Source: Beta vulgaris subsp. vulgaris
Taxonomy: Eukaryota; Streptophyta; Magnoliopsida; Caryophyllales; Amaranthaceae
Length of the DNA stretch: 64,000 bases
Direction of reading: 5' to 3'
Assembly (NCBI RefSeq): GCF_026745355.1
Contig: NC_079209.1
Coordinates: 36,272,200-36,336,199, forward strand
The notes beneath the pieces were generated by a model that was not told the origin of the DNA, did no database searches, and saw nothing but the letters and a program-made list of their open reading frames with translations. This document shows positions 57,600 through 64,000 of this stretch, piece by piece. Both the position numbers and the translations under genes were made by a program. Numbering within the stretch: position 1 is the first letter of the stretch; every line of letters starts with the position of its first letter.

Positions 57600-59927
57600 C
57601 AAGATCCTTTGATTGTGATAAGGATCCCCTGAATTTCTACCCAATCTCCTAGCCTAGAAATTAAGTTGTTTCACGGGGATGATAAGAAAGTTGAATATTC
57701 GATTAAGAACATTTGAAATCAAATGCCAAGCATAAATATGATCAATATTTATCCTAAGGCCTCAAAACAACAAGATCAATACATTATCATCATTAAATCA
57801 TCACAATTACATTAACAATCTAGTGAAACTCTAATTCATACTTTCAGCCTAACCCGAGATCGGAGAATACTCACTAGTCATGGAATCTAAACATAAAAGC
57901 ATAAAATTTATAAGTAATCTAGGGCTAAACATAATTAAGAGATGATTAATAAAATATAAATAAGCAATTACGAAATTTATTATAAAGAGAACTAATACTA
58001 TGGACGATGATAGATTAATAATCACAAAGATGAATAAAACTGAAAACTTGCAAATTAGATTAATAAAAGGTACCTTGATTGTGTAGAAATCACCAATTGT
58101 AATCTCTAAATCTCAAATCTATGACAAAACTATGAGTTTTCTCTCTAAGGGGAACCTTAGAATAACTCCCTAATTACTAGAATAAAGCATAATCCAATAA
58201 TAAAAACTTTCTATTGTTTTAATAGGCAATAAGCCTTATAAAATTCTTTGACAGAATTGAATGGTGCGGGCGCACCAATGTTACTGATCTCATAGTAAGT
58301 TCATCCGTCGAATGGTGCAGACGCACCATTGTAAGTGGCGCTTATAAGTGGTATGCACGCACCACAACTACCGATCTTGAGGAGCACAAATTTGCTGGAT
58401 AGTGCAGGAGCACCATGGCGGCACGTGCTGGCGCAACTATATGCTAGTACGTGAACACCAGAGGTACTACTCAAAACTCCTCTCTTTTTCTCTTTTTGTG
58501 CGGAAAAAATCTTCAAACTCTCGTCCTGTGTCGTATCTTCAAACTTTCAACCACAAAAATGGTAACACCTGCAAGCAAAGCACGACAAAGCACTATGAAA
58601 GTAAAAGTGCTAGAAATCTAGTCCAAACAGACCAATAATCTAGTGAAATGTCACTATGATAAAAAAAAGGATTATTTGCCTAGAAAGGGCTCAACTATTC
58701 CCCATTTACTTTAATAAGTCCCACCTTTTGATTATTCCCTGTAGGACCCAAGTTTCACATCTTGTGACTTTTATAAGTCCGGTTTACTTAAAACCTGTTA
58801 AGAAGGTTAAATCTCTCCACCCAACCCACCCAAGCCACACCCCTCATTCTGCCACCCTTGCCGCCACCTTCCCAGCCTCCTCTCTCTCTCTCCCATGAAA
58901 AAAAAACCCAAACCCAAACACCCACACTTCTGCCACCCTTGCCGCACCTTCCTAGCCCCCTCTCTCTCTCTCCCATGAAAAAAAACCCAAACCCAAACCA
59001 AAACACCCACACCATTCTCTCTCTCTCTCACCCCATCACCATGGCTGCAAGAGTAGAGCTCCGATGAGTGGTAATGGAACACCGACGAGACAAGGCAGTG
59101 GGCGACGGCTTCACGGCGCGAGTTCAGCGGCAGCAACAACATAGACGAATCGGGGAACAGAGCGAAGGAAAGAGGAGAAGAAAACTCCGGCGAGCAAGGG
59201 GTGATGGAGCAGCAGCGCAGAGGAGGAGAGCGAAGGAAAAAGAGGAGCTGGGCGTCAGTGCGACATAGGCAAGGGTTCATCGACGAGAGGAAGAAAGAAA
59301 GGTGATGGGGTGAGAGAGAGAGAGAGAGAAGGGTGTGGGTGTTTGGGTTTGGATTTTTTTTTTCACGGGAGAGATAGAGAGGGGGGCTGGGAAGGTGGCG
59401 GCAAGGGTGGCAGAAGTGTGGGTGTTTAGGTTTGAGTTTTTTTCATGGGAGAGAGAGAGAGGGGGCTGGGAAGGTGGCGGCAAGGGTGGCGGAATGAGGA
59501 GTGTGGCTTGGGGTGGGTTGGGTGGAGAGAGGAAGAGAGAGATTATGGGTCGGGTTAGGAAGGCGGCGACAGGGGTGGCTCAACCCCTGTTTCCGGCCAG
59601 CTGATGCAGTGGAGGAGAAGTGAATGAAAGGGAACTCATGTGCTCTCATTAAGCTGTGAGCACGTGACATTCAACCTGCTATAGCAGGTTGGTTACCTGC
59701 TGGGTCTTATAAAAGTTACAATATGTGAAACTTGGGTCCTACAGGGAATAATCAAAAGGTAGGACTTATTAAAGTAAATGGGTAATAGTTGAGCCCTTTC
59801 TAGGCAAATAATCCTAAAAAAAATGATTAAGTGAATGAAATAGAAAAGGAAATGGAGAAGACAGGAGATAAACATATCAAGACAAGCTAAAAAAATCCCG
59901 TAAAGTGCGTTAGAAACGCAATTATCA
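57600..59927 (-). repeat. Athila-like 3' LTR, carrying a MULE
   Basis: On the minus strand the LTR starts TGATAATTGCGTTTCTAACG, directly after the purine tract TTAAGTTTGGGGGGAGTT (59928-59945). That arrangement is known from Athila-type gypsy elements. It runs left to an unresolved end near 57600 and is split by an inverted-repeat element at 58668-59816. No frame is convincing. GGTGCGNNCGCACC palindromes occur at 58263-58278 and 58312-58330. Confidence 0.45.
58668..59816. mobile_element. Mutator-like element with very long inverted arms
   Basis: The outer ends AGGATTATTTGCCTAGAAAG and CTTTCTAGGCAAATAATCCT are exact inverted complements. The match continues through 'gggctcaactatt.cccatttacttt' and 'gattattccctgtaggacccaagtttcac' on both arms. 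After a break of about 170 bases on the right arm, both arms share the 'gccacccttgccgccaccttcccagcc' and CT-rich blocks (58805-59040 against 59303-59525). The loop (59041-59302) is Arg/Gly-codon-rich, GC-richer and holds no known domain. Flanks are poly(A), so a 9-bp duplication cannot be confirmed. Confidence 0.75.
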
Positions 59928-59945
59928 AACTCCCCCCAAACTTAA
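59928..59945 (-). other. Polypurine tract, Athila type
   Basis: The minus strand reads TTAAGTTTGGGGGGAGTT just upstream of an LTR start. The adjoining 59946-60390 is presumably the end of that element's internal region, without coding frames. Confidence 0.6.
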
Positions 59946-60399
59946 CATTTTACTTATCCTCAAGTAAACCAAGAATGAGAATGAAGAAAGGAAAGAGGAG
60001 AAAAAGGACGAGAGGAAAAACTCATGAAATGCCTTAGCCTAAATTCTCTAAATACAAAGCTACAAACATGACATGCAAGCTAAACGAGTTCATAACAAGA
60101 TCTAGGAAACCAACAAAGCACAAGAGTAAATATTATTAGAAAGCACAGGAGTGACTTAAGGGATTCAATCCATCGATTAACCAAATCTTCTTGAAAATTA
60201 GCCTTTCTAGGAGTGATTTCTCACCCCTCTCCACTTCCAAGTCCCAAATTAGAATCCCCCCTATGGATGCTCAACCATATTAGATTGCCACTACCACATT
60301 TTGATGTGTCATCATGACTTGCACAAAATCTCACCCGCCACTAGTAAATTGACCAAGATTAGTCTAGAAGTCAATTGGGACTTTATTCTATTTTTAATA

Positions 60400-63120
60400 T
60401 CTTATCTTTTTTATTTTAAATAAATCAAACTATTTTCTTTTCTAATTAAATATGAATTTAAAGTATATTTAAAATAAATTGAAAATATATTTTTCTTAAA
60501 TTAATTTATTTTAAAATGGTTTAATCATTCTCCAAGTAATTTCTAAACCACGTAATATTTTTCTACTGCACGTTTTAATGAGTTAGTGGGTTAGTTTCTA
60601 TGTTCCCAAGCAATTTAATTAGTGGAGATCATGGGGTTAGTGGGATAATTAGTGGTAAGATAATTCATGGCTACCTACTCTATAAATAGGCGTCTAATCC
60701 CAAGATTAAGGTGTCTAACATAAATTAAAATCCAAAGTTGTCTAAAGTGTCAGTGTCTTGTACCCAAGAGAATTCAAACTTACTATCTTTGGTTTTTACT
60801 CTTCCATTGTTATCAGAAATTGTATTTATTTGGTCAAAGGGTTAGAGTGAGCTCCTGTAAGTGTAAGAAAGCTTTGAGTGAAATAAGAGAAAGGGAAAAA
60901 AGAAAGGAACTTCGAGTGAAGTTTGGGAGGAACAACACTTAGTGCGAACTGTTGTTAGGAACTTGTGTTTAGGAACTCAGGGTGTGGCTCGAGAGAATTA
61001 AAAGGTTTGTAACAGAGTTGTTGGCCTATTATTATGAAAAGTTTGAGTTCAAATCCCTTGTGGTCGAGGTTTTTTCTTCCTATTAGCACTAGTAGAAAAA
61101 AGTCCATCTGATGCGGTCAAAATCGAGCTTACTGATGTGGTTTTTGTCCGCATGAGATGGGCTCGCAGCAGTTCCCATTAATTTACTGATCCGGTCAAAA
61201 ACCGGATTAGTAAATGATTTACTGATCCGGTCAAAAATCGGATTAGTAAACGATTTACTGATGCGAATCTTAGGGAAGACAACATCAATTAATGTGATTA
61301 ACTGATGCAATTTTCCGATTTTCCTTAAGAACCGTATCAACTTGTTGAAATATAATGTCAAAAGAAAGTTGCAGACCTGTAGGCTGCAGGTCTGCACTAC
61401 TTTGCTGCCTTCAACCAAAAATATTACAAACCGCATTTATCTTATAGAAATAGCTAAACAATCTAATACCAATCCATCCACCATTTAACTTAAACTTCAT
61501 GTTTAGTTCTACTGCAAATTAGCTAAACAACCTTAATACTAGTATCAAAATGAGATTTACATGTTATCTTTCTCACAACCATCCTCCATTCAACATAAAC
61601 ATAATGCTCGATCACAACCAACATATAAAAAAATTTCAAGCAAAAATTTGACATAAGTAATTATGGGAAATGGGAATAAAAATAAAATAACTTCAAAGAA
61701 ACCCATAATACAAAATGCCAAAAGAAACACCCCCCACAAATTTTTTTTTTAAAAAAATTAAAAACCCACATCTTCAATTGAATCCTAACACCCAAAAGGA
61801 GCACGAATTTCATCTGAAATTGCCATAACAAAAATTCACCAAGCAAACCCAGCAAAGATCCCAATAACAAGTAACCAAAAACACCATAATACAAAGAAAT
61901 AAATCGGTAAAAAGAGAGAGAAACAACAAAAAAAAACCTCTGCCACCATTACAAAAAAAATATTAGATACAAATTGTATACAACTAGAAACAAAATACAT
62001 TCAAATTAATAGATCTGAAATTACAAACTAAAATATACAAAATCTGCAATTAAATATAAAATGAAAACAAACTAAAATACAAAAAATTAATAAAACGAAC
62101 AAATCTATTAAAAAAAAGAGGACTTTAAAACCCTAAATTAATTCCTAAAAAATAAAACGAACATATTAATCACGAGAGAAAAAACTCCATTTCGGATTAA
62201 AAACAAAAATTAAAAGAGGACTTCAAATCTAAAAAAAATTTAAAAAAACCGAAAAAACTATTCGAGATTTGAAATTACAACTAAATTAAAAAACGAAAAA
62301 CTCATATATGGAATAAAGAGTGACGAATATTGAGAGAGGAGACGAGATCGCTTCGTTCTTCATTTTCACTATTCGTCTCGTTTCTTCGTTTTCGTTCTTC
62401 ACTTCTTCGTTTTGTTTCATTTCGTTTCTTTGTTTCCGTTCTTCGTTCCAGAGGGATGAGTAGAGAAGAGAGGGAGAGGTGGACTCAGGTGGTAGCGTTT
62501 GTGAGAGGAGATAGGAGATATGAGTTTAGAGTTTAGGTTCGCGTGTGTGAGGGAGGAGTACGTGGAGAGGAGAGAGAGATGGGAAAGGAAGAGCGATTAA
62601 TTTAGGGTTTAGTTGAGTGTTGAGTGAGGAGAGAGGAGAGGGTGCCAAGTGAGGAGAGAGGGGAGAGGACTGAGCCACGGACTGGAGCATTTACAAGGGA
62701 AGAAAATGGGTTAGTGTGCTGGGGTTATAAGGGAAAGGAGAGGAGTGGGCAACGAGGACTGGGCTGAGGTTTTGTTTTTCTTTAGAAAAAATAAAAAATG
62801 TGATGCGGTCCTAAGAACCGCATCAAACTTAAAAAAAACTGCATCAGTTTTTTAATTTGATACGGTCCACAAGAGGACCGCATCAGAATTTCCTCCCATC
62901 TTTCCATCCCATTTTTTTAATTGATTTTCTGATGCGATTTTGGTTTTGTAAAAACTGCATCTATTACCAAGTGATAAATGAGGTTTTTTCCACTAGTGTG
63001 GGCCTATGAAGTCTTTCCTCGTTAAATTCTCTTGTGTTCCCATTGTGTGTTCCCTAGCTAACTTTTAATTCGGCAAAAAATTATGCTTATTCTCTCACTA
63101 TAATCCCCCCCCCCCTTATA
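60400..63120 (+). repeat. Plus-strand SIRE-type LTR split by a CACTA element
   Basis: 60660-61086 and 62999-63120 match the reverse complement of the SIRE-like LTR: TATA box TATAAATA (60681-60688), 'taagtgtcagtgtcttgt', 'gaacttcgagtgaagtt', 'gtttaggaactcagggtgtggctcgag', 'tgtggtcgaggtttttt'. After the CACTA element it resumes with 'gggcctatgaagtctttcctcgtt'. The left limit is uncertain. No internal coding sequence follows, so it is a solo or remnant LTR. A run of 13 C at 63102-63114 matches the G-run near the end of the other copies. Confidence 0.75.
61087..62998. mobile_element. Non-autonomous CACTA element 3
   Basis: CACTAGTAGAAAAAAGTCC at the left and GAGGTTTTTTCCACTAGTG at the right are inverted terminal repeats. 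The first and last 200 bases are rich in GATGCGGTC / GACCGCATC words (61115-61330 and 62800-62900). There is no transposase frame. 62330-62540 is a short frame in a CT/GA-rich zone. It splits a SIRE-type LTR at TGG: TAG (61084-61086) and TGG (62999-63001) are the presumed 3-bp duplication with one change. Confidence 0.85.
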
Positions 63121-64000
63121 GTGCTCATATTATACAACAATAAGTAATTGAAATTTTAATGATGAAAACAACTGGTAAATATTTTTAAAGGAAATTTAAA
63201 GTATTTTAAAGTTGCTGAAATTTATTTGGAGTATTGATATAAATTATATTGGTTGTTTTAGGCGGAGATTTCTCTGTAGTCGAATTCTAAAGTTGTTAAA
63301 AGTGGCCTCCTTTCCAAAAATATTTTTCAAATATAAAACTTGGAGAATCATTAAAGCATTATCGCCTGTGTGATAACGTATCGGCTTATTCAGAATTTTT
63401 GCAGTGGAAAACATATAACTAAACTTAGAATTGAAATATAACAAATAACAAAGTAGCTTTAAAACTAAACAACATTGTTAACCTTAACTTCAAACCAAAC
63501 TTAAATATAAATGTATCTACCAAAATAATAAATATGTCAATATGCTACACAAGCTCTCCATTTTCGAAACCCCATGATGCATCATCTGCACACATGTAGA
63601 TATCAATGCATTAGAGAAACTGCTCACCAAGAATGGATCATCACAGGAACTGATATGATTCCGCGACGGGAATCTACTTAGCTTCGAATAACCTTCACTC
63701 AGTTAATCTCCACTAAGGATTCTAATTCATTTTTATGGCTTCACTCACCTTAAACTTGAATTAGGAAAGGATTTGAGATTGGTTTATTAGCTTCACTCAC
63801 TAACTCACGCAAATCTCGCTTAGTTTTAGGTTTCACTCGCCTAAATCTAAGGTTCTTGTATTTAGATTCACTCTCTAAAACAATGAAATCTTGGAATTAA
63901 GTACGTCCAAAATTAATCATAAACTTACGTTTAATCTTTAAGCAAAAACAACTCTCTATTATTATGATGGCCGAAACTTATATTTATAGTACAAGTTTCC
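63121..64000 (-). repeat. LTR-like sequence with TTCACTCAC words, unclassified
   Basis: No gene. TTCACTCA-type words recur at about 63691, 63742, 63783, 63831 and 63870, as in SIRE-type LTRs. A TATA-like TATATTTATAG at 63978-63988 (minus strand CTATAAATATA) suggests a minus-strand copia LTR running off the window. Confidence 0.4.

Noticed and set aside
58787..59670. Several GC-rich frames in the inverted-repeat element, including a 157-codon minus-strand frame
   Set aside because: Their composition comes from CT-rich duplicated blocks shared by both arms. No recognisable domain.
62330..62536. 68-codon frame (+) inside CACTA element 3
   Set aside because: Phe/Arg/Ser low-complexity reading of a TTCGTT-rich tract.
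1..64000. CRISPR arrays, rRNA, tRNA genes, telomere repeats
   Set aside because: I looked for regular spacer arrays, tRNA-like arms outside primer sites, and TTTAGGG runs and saw none. A tRNA scan was not possible by hand, so weak cases could be missed.

Overview
The window is nuclear DNA from a flowering plant, probably a eudicot. It is AT-rich, has plant-type introns, TATA boxes and 3' ends, and about nine tenths of it is transposable elements. The family mix (Tat/Retand gypsy, SIRE/Maximus copia, plant L1-type LINE, CACTA, Helitron) fits many eudicots. I lean weakly towards Caryophyllales from repeat style only. Only one intact host gene is visible: an intronless Kunitz-type protease inhibitor at 49349-50014 (-).

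Layout. 1-14800: decayed Tat/Ogre-like gypsy elements (LTR pieces at about 1600-2704, 10985-12432 and 12440-13914, with arginine-type primer sites at 2705 and 13915). Within them lie a MITE, a CACTA element (4053-5127), a hAT-like MITE (7366-7702) and a candidate solo gypsy LTR (7995-10494). 14770-17414: an unclassified LTR-like remnant and intergenic DNA. 17420-22550: a broken Ale-like copia element with CCGAG target duplications. 23039-23378: a short Helitron.

23943-49123 is a three-level nest, each level with an exact 5-bp target duplication. A Tork-like copia (GTGTA) carries a Retand-like gypsy (24110-44454, ATACT) in its 3' LTR. That gypsy carries an internally deleted SIRE-like copia (35432-43831, GTTAC) in its 5' LTR. 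All three read on the minus strand. The Retand-like element also carries, on the plus strand (antisense to gag-pol), a gene-like unit with a TATA box, four exons and three GT-AG introns.

49124-50667: the Kunitz gene and its flanks. 50668-56430: a SIRE-type LTR split by a 5-kb LINE (50892-55901) with a 15-bp target duplication and a long poly(A). 56440-57200: a CACTA end carrying what looks like the first exon of a nuclear-pore-anchor (NUA/TPR) gene. 57201-59945: a Tat LTR scrap and an Athila-like LTR holding a Mutator-like element with very long inverted arms (58668-59816). 60400-63120: a plus-strand SIRE-type LTR split by another CACTA element (61087-62998). 63121-64000: more LTR-like sequence.

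The two most unusual signals are the intron-containing antisense gene with a 45-bp minisatellite, and two element-specific 5-mer biases: CGTCC/GGACG across the Retand-like element and GTTCC/GGAAC across the SIRE-like element. Both biases run through coding and non-coding parts and in both orientations.
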